From contig DBHK01000015.1 of NCBI GenBank assembly GCA_002295635.1, positions 132,553 to 196,552 of the forward strand: DNA of 64,000 nucleotides, read 5' to 3'. Under the pieces are notes generated by a model, which had not been told where the DNA came from, did not search any database, and saw only the letters and a list, made by a program, of their open reading frames with translations. This DNA comes from UBA830 sp002295635. Lineage in GTDB: Bacteria; Pseudomonadota; Alphaproteobacteria; MPNO01; UBA830. This document shows positions 35,220-43,569 of this stretch, in pieces. A program made the position numbers and the translations under genes. Each line of letters opens with the position of its first letter. Position 1 is the stretch's first letter.

Positions 35220-35618
35220 ATGCCGATTAATCTTTCTCCGCCGGTACTCCGTTTGTCGGCATTCATATGTTTCGGCTTAGGAGTTTTTTCGCCAATAATA
35301 GACCTGCGAGAACTCGCGATTTTCTCCAAGCAATTTTCGATGTTGGAAGCCCCCTGGCAACTGCTAATAGAATAGCAGTACCTCGTCGGGCCTGTTTAGA
35401 TTATATTTGCAGGAATATCCTCGTTTGGAAGATTGATAGCAACCGTGTACGCTTCCGAAACAACCGTCGTGTTGTTCGTCGCATTAGAGGTAATGGTTAT
35501 GAAGGCGTCGCGGATAGCAGACGCCACAACGGAAATTAGATTATGGTTTTTTGCCGCTAGTATTCCGCCAATTGCGCTGGCGACTTATATAGTAAAAAAG
35601 TCGACGATGATGGCTTAA
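35220..35618 (+). pseudogene. Small membrane protein gene with two in-frame amber codons
   Basis: From ATG 35220 a 51-codon stretch with hydrophobic helices (LRLSAFICFGLGVFSPIIDL, then EAPWQLLIE) ends at TAG 35373. The same frame continues with QYLVGPV, a second TAG at 35397, and then another 72 codons containing IIFAGISSFGRLIATVY, LFVALEVMVMKAS and FFAASIPPIALATYIV to a TAA at 35616. The protein character carries across both stops, and the layout resembles small four-helix DUF4345-type proteins. It appears to be a recently inactivated gene. TAG is used as a true stop elsewhere in the window, so recoding is unlikely. Confidence 0.6.
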
Positions 35619-36667
35619 ATATCTTCCCCCGGATATTCTAAAAGGCCACTCATTCCGTCGACATGGCGCACCCGCTCATCGCCTTTTACGATTGCAAGGG
35701 TCATCGACCCGATGCCTTGCATCGTAAATGTCATATTCTGTCCGACTTGTGGCCATTTGTGTATATCCATTGAACAACCTAAACCTATGGTACCAGTGCC
35801 AATGATATCACCGGGGAAAACGGTCTCGTTATCGGATACGTAGGCAACGAGATGCTCCGCCCAGAATGAGCGAGGCTCGCCTGTATTCCCCTCCCACCAA
35901 GTTTCACCATCCACCTCAATACGGCAGGCTATATTGCGCTCATCAATTGAATCTGAGGTGACCAAACACGGGCCCATGGGCGTACAAAAATCCTTTCGCT
36001 TATTCGGGCCGAACGGCTCGCGCTTATATCCGTCGCGACAACTCGGATCGATTAGGATCGTATAGCCGGCGATATGATCCTTTGCCTCGTCTATCGTTAG
36101 GTTCGTTCCTTTCTTTCCCACGATAATTCCAAGTTCAAGTTCGAGGTCCAATCGCTCAGTGTAATAGGGGAATGGCACCGGTTCTTCTGGACCGGTGATA
36201 GTGTCACAATTTCCTTTATAATAAGGCGGTGTCACATACCAATGTTTAGTTTTTTTAAACGGAACATCGGCGTTAGACATGTGCGTCTGAAAAATTGAGA
36301 AATCCCGAAGAGCGCCCGGACGTGGCACCGGTGCGAGCAGCTTTACTTCATCTCGTGGAAAAACAAGCCGCTCTCCGCGTATTCCGGTTGGGTCTTTTGC
36401 AGTTATCAGTTTCTCTGAAATCCAACCCGCTGCTTCTTCTGCTGCCGCCCGGGATTTGTGTGCGCCTTTTAACCAGCCAATCATATCGGGTGGACACCGT
36501 ACAGCAGCAATTTGGCGTGGTGTTGGCTCATCGGTTTCGCTGGCGAGATAGGCAGCGTAGCAGCCCGTTAGGTCCGCGATACGGCCGGTTTCGTCGCCAT
36601 CGATAGGCACGCCAATACGACGGGCTTGACCCAGAGCAGTATTGATCTCAAAGCTGACAAGTTTCAT
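35615..36667 (-). CDS. Fumarylacetoacetate hydrolase-family protein
   Basis: This protein of about 350 residues has the FAH fold. ERLDLELELGIIVGKKG carries the metal-binding glutamates, GYTILIDPSCRDGYKRE follows, and PGDIIGTGTIGLGCSMDI is the C-terminal motif. Members hydrolyse C-C bonds of acylpyruvates, decarboxylate oxaloacetate, or hydrate 2-oxo acids. It is the last gene of the AbrB/kinase/enolase-like operon, 25 bases after the dehydrogenase. ATG 36667 has GGAG upstream. In this context it probably cleaves a 2-oxo acid made by the preceding enzymes (inference). Confidence 0.85.
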   Translation of the reverse strand: MKLVSFEINTALGQARRIGVPIDGDETGRIADLTGCYAAYLASETDEPTPRQIAAVRCPPDMIGWLKGAHKSRAAAEEAAGWISEKLITAKDPTGIRGERLVFPRDEVKLLAPVPRPGALRDFSIFQTHMSNADVPFKKTKHWYVTPPYYKGNCDTITGPEEPVPFPYYTERLDLELELGIIVGKKGTNLTIDEAKDHIAGYTILIDPSCRDGYKREPFGPNKRKDFCTPMGPCLVTSDSIDERNIACRIEVDGETWWEGNTGEPRSFWAEHLVAYVSDNETVFPGDIIGTGTIGLGCSMDIHKWPQVGQNMTFTMQGIGSMTLAIVKGDERVRHVDGMSGLLEYPGEDI

Positions 36668-36692
36668 TTTCTCCATCCGCCCGGTTTGGCCG

Positions 36693-37637
36693 TTATATTA
36701 CCCGAAACTTTAGTTCTTCACCGTCCCGAATACGCCGGCAGTTTTCGAATGCGATCCCGAGGCTGCGATCCAAAGTTTCGGGAGTTAGCCACGCGATATG
36801 GGGGGTCACCACTACGTTTGACATACTGAAGAGAGGGTTCCCGGAGGAAGCCGGTTCGATTGATAGGACATCGAGACCGGCCGCGCGTAAATGCCCAGAT
36901 ACCAATGCGTCGGTCATTGCGGCCTCGTCTACAAGCCCACCACGAGATGTGTTGATAAGTACGGAGCCAGGCTTCATCAAAGCGAAAGCGACACCATCAA
37001 AAAGGTTCTCAGTTTTTGCGGTCAAAGGAAGGTGCAACGAGACGATATCCGCCTCCGAAAGAAGATTTGAAAAATCCCTCCAGTCTGCTTTAGCGTCAGG
37101 CTTCGGCGCAGTGGCTGTATACAATACATTTGCACCCATCGCTGTCAGAATAGGCGCAAGGATGCGGGCTACTTCGCCGTAACCTACGAGGCCGACAGTG
37201 CGCCCGGCTATTTCGCCCAGCCTGTCGAAGGTTTTAACGTCTAATGTCCAGCCATGTCCGTCGCGCATCTGAGGATCAAAATAGGAAAGACGTCGCAGCG
37301 CTGACAACATCAGCATCAACGTCATTTCGGCCACGGCGCGGGAGTTGGTTCCCGGCATATTGCAGATGGCAACTCCGTTTGCTGTTGCGGCATCAAGATC
37401 GATGGTGTTTATGCCGACACCGATTTTTTGGATAAGCTTTAAATTGGGTGCATTCGTAATAACCTCAGCAGTTACCTGCTCAAGGACGTGCAGCAGGATG
37501 TTGGACTCCACCATCTCGTCTGCAAAGTTCTTTTTATCGTCTTCTTCGATAACTACGACGTCTAGCCAGTCCGGCGCTTTTTTTTCGATTTGCCTACGGA
37601 AGCCGGGGCTTGCCCGATACTGTAAGACCGCCTTCAT
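36693..37637 (-). CDS. D-2-hydroxyacid dehydrogenase (hydroxypyruvate reductase-like)
   Basis: This 314-residue protein has NAD-binding GLVGYGEVARILAPIL, LQKIGVGINTIDLDAA, GTNSRAVAEMTLMLML, INTSRGGLVDEAAM with the catalytic Arg, a Glu in LSIEPASSG, and the catalytic His in VVTPHIAWLTPETL. It interconverts a 2-oxo acid and its D-2-hydroxy acid. Its ATG overlaps the stop of the enolase-like gene (ATGA), so the two are coupled. Confidence 0.9.
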   Translation of the reverse strand: MKAVLQYRASPGFRRQIEKKAPDWLDVVVIEEDDKKNFADEMVESNILLHVLEQVTAEVITNAPNLKLIQKIGVGINTIDLDAATANGVAICNMPGTNSRAVAEMTLMLMLSALRRLSYFDPQMRDGHGWTLDVKTFDRLGEIAGRTVGLVGYGEVARILAPILTAMGANVLYTATAPKPDAKADWRDFSNLLSEADIVSLHLPLTAKTENLFDGVAFALMKPGSVLINTSRGGLVDEAAMTDALVSGHLRAAGLDVLSIEPASSGNPLFSMSNVVVTPHIAWLTPETLDRSLGIAFENCRRIRDGEELKFRVI

Positions 37638-38899
37638 GTCCCTGCCAACCGCGCTGTGTCACCCAGCTCTTCTTCAATCCGCAGTACTTCATTCCACTTA
37701 GCCATGCGTTCTGAGCGCGCGAAGGAGCCAACCTTTAGCTGGCCGGCGTTCCAGCCTACCGCCAGGTGAGCGATGGTGACGTCCTCAGTCTCCCCAGATC
37801 TTGCAGACACGACCGTCGCCCAACCGGCGTTTTTGGCAGCATCGAGAGCGGCTTTCGTCTCGGTGATCGTTCCGGCCTGGTTGGGTTTGATGAGCGTGGA
37901 ATTGCAAATCCCAGCTTCGGCCGCCGCGTCGATCCGCTCCGCGCTGGTAACCAAAAAATCGTCACCGATAATCTGTAGAGTATCTCCAAAACTGTCCGTG
38001 AATGCTCTGAAGGCTGCGGCGTCGTCTTCCCCCAAAGGATCCTCGATCGAAACAATTGGATAACGGTCTATCCACCCCGCCAGCATTTCGATCAGTCCGT
38101 CGCTGTCAAGTTCTCGTTTCTCGAGTCCAAGAGTGTAGAGGCCGCCTTTTCCAAACCCCGACGCTGCGATGTCGAGGGATAGCGCGACGTCTTCACCGGG
38201 GGTGAGATTGGCGGCTTCGATGGCGCGAACGAGCATGTCGAGAGCTTCCTCATTTGTATTGAATTCAGGCCACCATCCACCCTCGTCGGCGAGCCCTGCT
38301 AACTTTCCGGAATTCGCCATCAATTGACCGGCGGCAATATAAACCTCGGCAATCATCTCTATCCCATCATCAAAACTCTCTGCACCGATGGGAACCGCCA
38401 TGAAATCCTGAATATCAACACGACCCCCGGCATGCGCCCCCCCACCGAAAATCTGTATTTCCGGCATCGGTATGCGAACGTCATTATCGCCCGCGATATA
38501 TCGCCATAATGGCTGCCCCGCGGCCGCAGCCGCGGCGTGGAGAACTGCCATCGAGACCGCAATCATCGTATTGCCTCCAAGCGATGATTTCGTATCGGTA
38601 TCGTCGAGATCGATCATGGCAAGATCGACAGCCTCTTGATCGATCGCGTCCATATCAGTCAATCGCGGTGCGATCAGTTGCGAGAGATTATCCAGCGCTG
38701 TTTCAACACCGAACCCGGCAAGCTCGTCGCCGCCATCCCGCAAGTCGACGGCTTCATGGCTTCCACGTGACGCTCCTGACGGGGCGATCGCTCGGCCGAT
38801 AGTGCCGCCGGAAAGAATTACCTCGGCTTCGACCGTAGGTCGCCCTCTGGAGTCCCAAACACGGCGTCCGATAATCTGGCTAATCTTCGTCGAGGTCAT
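37634..38899 (-). CDS. Atypical enolase-superfamily protein
   Basis: This 421-residue protein is full-length enolase-like: RRVWDSRGRPTVEAEV, IAPSGASRGSHEAVDLRDGG, GGAHAGGRVDIQDFM, DEGGWWPEF, LSLDIAAS, SIEDPL, IGDDFLVTS, SARSGETEDV and ARSERMAKWNEVLRIEEE-like end. Important changes are seen. The catalytic SHRSGETED histidine is Ala (SARSGETED), the loop glutamate QEFM is Asp (QDFM), LIKLNQ is LIKPNQ, and the NIINGGAHA region differs. The Lys base, the Glu in DEGG and the three Mg ligands remain. It is probably a dehydratase for another acid, not the glycolytic enolase. It overlaps its neighbours on both sides. Confidence 0.85.
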   Translation of the reverse strand: MTSTKISQIIGRRVWDSRGRPTVEAEVILSGGTIGRAIAPSGASRGSHEAVDLRDGGDELAGFGVETALDNLSQLIAPRLTDMDAIDQEAVDLAMIDLDDTDTKSSLGGNTMIAVSMAVLHAAAAAAGQPLWRYIAGDNDVRIPMPEIQIFGGGAHAGGRVDIQDFMAVPIGAESFDDGIEMIAEVYIAAGQLMANSGKLAGLADEGGWWPEFNTNEEALDMLVRAIEAANLTPGEDVALSLDIAASGFGKGGLYTLGLEKRELDSDGLIEMLAGWIDRYPIVSIEDPLGEDDAAAFRAFTDSFGDTLQIIGDDFLVTSAERIDAAAEAGICNSTLIKPNQAGTITETKAALDAAKNAGWATVVSARSGETEDVTIAHLAVGWNAGQLKVGSFARSERMAKWNEVLRIEEELGDTARLAGT

Positions 38900-39894
38900 C
38901 AGGAACACTCTTTCCGAAAGGTTTCGCGGAATTCAGATAATAATACGGGCGGGTCGTTCAGCCCCCGCCGTGCTGCCCGACGAACGATTTGTTTGTCCTC
39001 ATTGGAGGTGATGTACTCCACCGGAGATGTTCCGTCTATCCGGGCTAGTAGGAGGCCGGGAAGTAGCTCGGCCGTTCGGGCTTCGAATTTGGCCGGCGGC
39101 TCCCAAGAGATATGGTTTAAATACGCACTCGCTAGTGCGTCATAACCGGAGAGATAAGACGCAGTGTTTGTGGGCTTCCATATGCATTTCAGAAGTAAGT
39201 GGTTCAGGCAAAACGCAAGATCGAATGCTGGGTCTCCGAACCAAGCGCATTCTGCGTCGATTATCACAGGCCCGTCGGGGCCGATAAGTATATTTTTTGG
39301 GCTTACGTCACCATGAACCAGAACCCGACGTGTTTCGGCAGTGGTTCGCGCTAGTGTAATAAGTCGCTCGGCGACATCGTCGCAAGTTTCTGCTGTTCGC
39401 AGCAGATAGGGTTCTATCCGTATAGCGTGAAAAATATCGTCAGTCGCGAAACGCCGCGCCACGGACGCGGTATCCGCGGTGGCCGCGTGGATGAGTCCAA
39501 GTGTATCTCCGACCGCGTAAGCCGTTTTTGTCGAGATGATACCGTCGCGCAGTTGCTCTTTCCATACGGGGTATTCAGCGGGTTCCATAAAAGACATTGC
39601 AAACATGCCGGCTCCCCCATCCTCGGCCAATATCTTCGGAACTGAATTAGGGAGGATCATACTTGCCGTCTGGATCCAGTCGACTTCGTTTGCGTTGCGT
39701 TCAACTGGTGCATGCCATTCCTTATCAGTTTTCAGCTTCGACAGCGCACGTTTCACGCAGACCGGTCCCCCGCGAGTTGTCACCTTCCAAATGTCTGAGG
39801 AAACACCGCCTGTTAAGGGCTCGATGTCAAGAGTTTCCCCGCCCGAGGAGAGACCAGAACGGTGAAGAAAAGAGACGATATCGCTATTAGTCAT
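38899..39894 (-). CDS. APH-family phosphotransferase (choline/homoserine kinase-like)
   Basis: This 331-residue kinase-fold protein has the nucleotide loop LTGGVSSDIWKV, the catalytic loop VLVHGDVSPKNILIG (HxD-x4-N) and the metal motif IIDAECAWFGDPAFDLAF. Relatives phosphorylate hydroxyl groups of small molecules. Its start overlaps the transporter stop, and its stop overlaps the enolase-like start. In this operon it probably phosphorylates the imported compound (inference). The substrate is not known. Confidence 0.87.
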   Translation of the reverse strand: MTNSDIVSFLHRSGLSSGGETLDIEPLTGGVSSDIWKVTTRGGPVCVKRALSKLKTDKEWHAPVERNANEVDWIQTASMILPNSVPKILAEDGGAGMFAMSFMEPAEYPVWKEQLRDGIISTKTAYAVGDTLGLIHAATADTASVARRFATDDIFHAIRIEPYLLRTAETCDDVAERLITLARTTAETRRVLVHGDVSPKNILIGPDGPVIIDAECAWFGDPAFDLAFCLNHLLLKCIWKPTNTASYLSGYDALASAYLNHISWEPPAKFEARTAELLPGLLLARIDGTSPVEYITSNEDKQIVRRAARRGLNDPPVLLSEFRETFRKECS

Positions 39895-40967
39895 GAGAGC
39901 GTATTGCGGTGAGTGAGAAAGACCCTTTGTATTAGCCGGTAGGCAGGTAGCGTGAGCACCGTGATCATAATAATACGGATGATATGATAGGCTGTGACCA
40001 ATGGCACGCCGAGGTTCAGAACCGCCGCTGTTAGGCTCATTTCGGCTAGTCCGCCGGGCGCGGTGGCGGCGATCATGGCGGTGGCTTTGATGTCGGTGTC
40101 CCGGGCTATCACGACTGCAAGCACTAATGCGATCGCCATCATTATGATTGTTGTGATGGCGGACCCCAGAATAACTCTGGGCGCGGTCGCCATGGTGCGT
40201 CGTTCGAATCTCTCACCTAACGCTATACCAATAAATACCTGCGCAGTGCTCAGAAGTTCGCGGGGCATTGCCGATAGCGTAAACTCGAGCACGGTGAGAA
40301 TGCTCGCGAAAGTGCAAGCCCCGAGCATCCAGCAATTGGGCAAACGAGCACAGTAAAGACCTAGAGAAGAAGCAGTGCAGCAGGCGAGAAGAATGATAAG
40401 TGCTAGATAATCGACCTCTGCTGTTAGAGGCACGAAGATATCGTCCCCACTTTCTCCAAAAAGGGTGAGCGCCGGAGGGATGGCGAGTATTACGATAGTG
40501 ACCCGGGTCAGCTGCGAGATTGTGAGCGGAACCGGCTGAGCACCATATCGATCACCTTGTGCCAACATTTCAGCCATCCCCCCGGGAACATTTCCGAAGA
40601 ACGCGGTTGCACTGTCCACGCCAGAGACACGATGTAGAATTACCGCTCCGAAGCCACCGAGCAAAATGGAAATAATTGAAACAAGAAGCATCCAAGGCAG
40701 GTGAGCTAAGACGATGGCCGCGACAACTGGGGTAAAGTAAAGACCAATTGTGGTCCCAATGAATATCTGGCCTGTCTGGCGAACGCCACGCGGCCCTTGC
40801 ATACGCCACTTACCGACAAGGTTCATGCCAGCGACAAAAAACAGCGATCCGAAGAACCATGGCAATGGAGCTTCTACCAACGAGAACAACCAACCTCCAA
40901 ACACCGCCAACGCAATAGTGGGGGAGTTTTGGAGGAGATCCGCGAACGTATCCTTTACATGATTCAT
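39891..40967 (-). CDS. AbrB-family membrane transporter
   Basis: This protein of about 358 residues has around ten hydrophobic segments arranged as two repeats, each with a PGG-containing loop: FFGNVPGGMAEMLAQG and IAATAPGGLAEMSLTA. This is the pattern of the AbrB duplication family, often mislabelled ammonia monooxygenase. AbrB proteins are putative transporters. ATG 40967 (MNHVKDTF) is preferred, though upstream ATGs at 41033 and 41054 stay in frame. It is the first gene of a coupled five-gene operon. Confidence 0.82.
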   Translation of the reverse strand: MNHVKDTFADLLQNSPTIALAVFGGWLFSLVEAPLPWFFGSLFFVAGMNLVGKWRMQGPRGVRQTGQIFIGTTIGLYFTPVVAAIVLAHLPWMLLVSIISILLGGFGAVILHRVSGVDSATAFFGNVPGGMAEMLAQGDRYGAQPVPLTISQLTRVTIVILAIPPALTLFGESGDDIFVPLTAEVDYLALIILLACCTASSLGLYCARLPNCWMLGACTFASILTVLEFTLSAMPRELLSTAQVFIGIALGERFERRTMATAPRVILGSAITTIIMMAIALVLAVVIARDTDIKATAMIAATAPGGLAEMSLTAAVLNLGVPLVTAYHIIRIIMITVLTLPAYRLIQRVFLTHRNTLS

Positions 40968-41060
40968 AATGCGGTTAGAAGCTATGAAACCTAAACTGTC
41001 AAACTCGATTGATCCGCGCGCTGATCTCGCCATAGTAGGTGTTGGGGAGAACATTATATA

Positions 41061-41532
41061 GACAGCTCAGATGATTCACTCGATGGCAGGATTGCGCTTA
41101 TTACTGAAGCGGGCAACGGTATGGGGCGCAATCTCGCCTTATTAATGGTAGCTCGGGGTGGGTCGGTGATTGTATTGGGCCGGTATCAGCAGGCGGCCAA
41201 CGATGCCGTTGGCATCATCGGAGCCAATGCACTGGCGGTGCTGTAGATGTGACCCAAATATCGGCTTTGCAGGCTACCATTACAGATACGTCAGCCGAAA
41301 TTGGGCCGATTGACATCCTGATTAACTATGCTGGGGTAATCGAAACTGAAATAAAAATTAAATCGATTGGTAAGGGGGGCATCGAATGGCTCGCAAAAGA
41401 TATTGCTATGTGACGTACCGGTACCTTGGACGATATTTTGTCGGTGGCGGCTTGGCTGGATTCCGAAGAGCGACGTTTTTGACTGGTCAGATTTTGTAAC
41501 CTAACGGCGGCGCTACAATCTTTGAAATATAA
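41061..41532 (+). pseudogene. Short-chain dehydrogenase pseudogene
   Basis: The frame DGRIALITEAGNGMGRNLAL carries the SDR cofactor motif and runs to ANALAVL, then a TAG. A frame change at about 41240 restores GAVDVTQISALQATITD, and then IDILINYAGVIE (the usual NNAG segment). Further on, an internal deletion joins KDIAM, a stop, and RTGTLDDILSVAAWL. TGQIL, a stop and PNGGATI form the normal SDR C-terminus. The catalytic Y-x3-K region is missing. There is no start codon. It is clearly a decayed gene. Confidence 0.85.
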
Positions 41533-41557
41533 TAAGTCTTGAGAACAGAGTGTTAAG

Positions 41558-42397
41558 CTATTTCTTTAAACGGTCTTTAATAAATTGAAGAATAACTTCG
41601 TTATATTTATCACTGCATTCTCTAAACATGAAAGCGTGCTTGCTGTAACCTGATAGTCCTGAGCAATGAGTATCTGGGACAAGGGTTAACCCGTCCACAT
41701 CACTTACGAATTTGTGATAAGGGTCGGTCGGAAAAAGCCAGTCCTTAGGGTGGCTAAATACCAAGCCCGTGATAGTATTTTTTTTGAATAGCTGGATGTC
41801 CTCTTCAATAATAGAAAGTTGGTCGCTTTGGTTCCAATTTTGGCCAAAAACACCAGGAGCAAAGGCCAAGATAGCCAAGACTTTTGGCTTATATTTCGCC
41901 AAATAATAAAGAGAACTCCAGCCTCCCCAACTTTGACCAGCGATCACTATGTGTTTGGATGGGACCCCAATGGTGGTCAAGAATTTCACTGAGAGTGCTA
42001 TTTCTTCCGCACGTTTTTTATGCAAGGTACCCAGGCTAAATTCGCCTTCAAAAGAGCGACTGCACAAATATAATGTTAGAAATGATTTGTTCTCAATCAC
42101 CTGGGTCTCAAGGAAAGATACTACCCTTGTTAAATTTACAGGTTTAGGGGGGGCATAGCAGCCTGTTCCATCAAAGCTGTTATTTGTGCCGTGACTATAG
42201 AGAACTATTAACTTTTCTCCTGCTTGATCCAATCGGAAATTCGGTAAATCTATTTTTTTTCCGTCGTGCCATAGTGAGGCATTTACGTTTTTATTTTGAT
42301 AGAATTCCGAAACGTTAGTTATCTGAGAAAATCCGTATGAAGAATTTGCGACACTAAATATGAGGACAAGTTGGAGCGTAACGAATAAGTTTTTCAT
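41558..42397 (-). CDS. Secreted alpha/beta-hydrolase, AT-rich
   Basis: This 279-residue protein begins with a Sec signal peptide (MKNLFVTLQLVLIFSVANSS). An alpha/beta-hydrolase core follows: LIVLYSHGTNNSFDGTGC, the nucleophile elbow IAGQSWGGWSSLYYLAKY, and a C-terminal His in SGYSKHAFMF. Asp in HPKDWLFPTDPYH may complete the triad. Several cysteines suggest disulfides in the periplasm. The gene is visibly richer in A and T than its neighbours, which hints at horizontal transfer. The substrate is unknown. Confidence 0.75.
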   Translation of the reverse strand: MKNLFVTLQLVLIFSVANSSYGFSQITNVSEFYQNKNVNASLWHDGKKIDLPNFRLDQAGEKLIVLYSHGTNNSFDGTGCYAPPKPVNLTRVVSFLETQVIENKSFLTLYLCSRSFEGEFSLGTLHKKRAEEIALSVKFLTTIGVPSKHIVIAGQSWGGWSSLYYLAKYKPKVLAILAFAPGVFGQNWNQSDQLSIIEEDIQLFKKNTITGLVFSHPKDWLFPTDPYHKFVSDVDGLTLVPDTHCSGLSGYSKHAFMFRECSDKYNEVILQFIKDRLKK

Positions 42398-42484
42398 ATT
42401 TTTGTGGCCCAGTCGCAGGTCCGGTATTTCGCCGGCTCAAACTTCTGCTCAGTCGGCATCCTCAATAATTTTGACTGGTAGAAC

Positions 42485-43459
42485 TTAGGATTTCTTTTTT
42501 CTTCGTCCTTTTTTCTGGTTGTCTGGGGTCTCTGTTCGACCCTTGCGCCGTCTCTTGGACGGTATGTGGCTTTCGTGGTTCTTTAGGTACCAATTTGCAA
42601 CCTCTTCTCGGGTCGTCCACCAGACGTCTGGGAATTGCTTGGCGTAGTCGACGAATTCGCGTAATGCGCGAGCACGAAATGGCTGCCCGATCACGTGCGG
42701 GTGCAGACCGAGGTTCATTAAACGCCCGCTCTCGGCACCTTCCATGTAAAGTGCGTCGAACTGCTCCTTCATTACATTGAAAGCCTCGCTGGTCGAATTA
42801 CCCCGACGCATAAACATCATGAAGTCGTTAATCTCGACCGTATACGGTACCGATACGATTGGACCGTGATCGGTATGCATAAGGTACGGCTGATCGTCGT
42901 TGAGGAAATCAGCGGTGTATAGAAGCCCCTGTTCGGCGAGAATATCGACGGTCGACGGGTTAGTGCGAAGCGACGAAGAGAGCCATCCTGCCGGTTTCTT
43001 GCCCACGACATCTTTGTATACGTCAACCGTCTCGAGCACGATTTCACGCTCGCCTTCCTCGTCAAAATAGTAGTTGGTAAGAAGATCGGTCTGCACATAG
43101 TTGTGGGCGATCAGCTCCCAGCCGCGCTCGACGCAATAATTGATCGCCTGCGGTCGCTCTATACCCATTTTGGCGTTCATTGTGCAGCTGGCCGGGACGT
43201 CTGCTTTATCCATGATGTCGAACAGGCGCCAAATGCCGACCCGTTGGCCGTACTCCCGCCAGGTATAATTTGGAATGTCTGCAACATTACCAGGTAGCGG
43301 GTCTGGGAGGATCGAAGGTCCGCCTGCGTAATACGACTCTTCGGTATCTTTGGTGAGATCCCAGTACTCGAGATTAAACGTGACGAACACGGCAAGACGT
43401 TTTCCATCAGGCCACTTCAGCGGTTTCCGCTCCGGCATCGGTACGAAGTCGTAATACAT
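42485..43459 (-). CDS. Polysaccharide deacetylase-family protein with basic tail
   Basis: This 324-residue NodB-fold protein shows LAVFVTFNLEYWD, the changed catalytic segments MNAKMGIERPQAINYCVERG and ELIAHNY, LRTNPSTVDILAEQG, and LGLHPHVIGQPFRARAL. The pattern resembles the PuuE/allantoinase-like and amide hydrolase branch more than chitin deacetylases. No signal peptide is present, so it is cytoplasmic. The last about 30 residues are strongly basic (KRRRKGR, KKGRRKKKS), which is unusual. Probably a hydrolase of a cyclic or acyl amide (inference). Confidence 0.8.
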   Translation of the reverse strand: MYYDFVPMPERKPLKWPDGKRLAVFVTFNLEYWDLTKDTEESYYAGGPSILPDPLPGNVADIPNYTWREYGQRVGIWRLFDIMDKADVPASCTMNAKMGIERPQAINYCVERGWELIAHNYVQTDLLTNYYFDEEGEREIVLETVDVYKDVVGKKPAGWLSSSLRTNPSTVDILAEQGLLYTADFLNDDQPYLMHTDHGPIVSVPYTVEINDFMMFMRRGNSTSEAFNVMKEQFDALYMEGAESGRLMNLGLHPHVIGQPFRARALREFVDYAKQFPDVWWTTREEVANWYLKNHESHIPSKRRRKGRTETPDNQKKGRRKKKS

Positions 43460-43569
43460 ATTTATCCCCTATCGGATGTAATTACCTCTATTTGTATACG
43501 ATCATTTGACACCGGAAAAAGAAAATCGGCTAGAATGTTGACGAATGATCTTTCAAGGTCGGTCTAACT

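Noticed and set aside
35433..35618. 61-codon TTG-initiated ORF as an intact small membrane protein
   Set aside because: No ribosome site, and the protein pattern continues upstream through two amber codons, so a broken longer gene explains it better.
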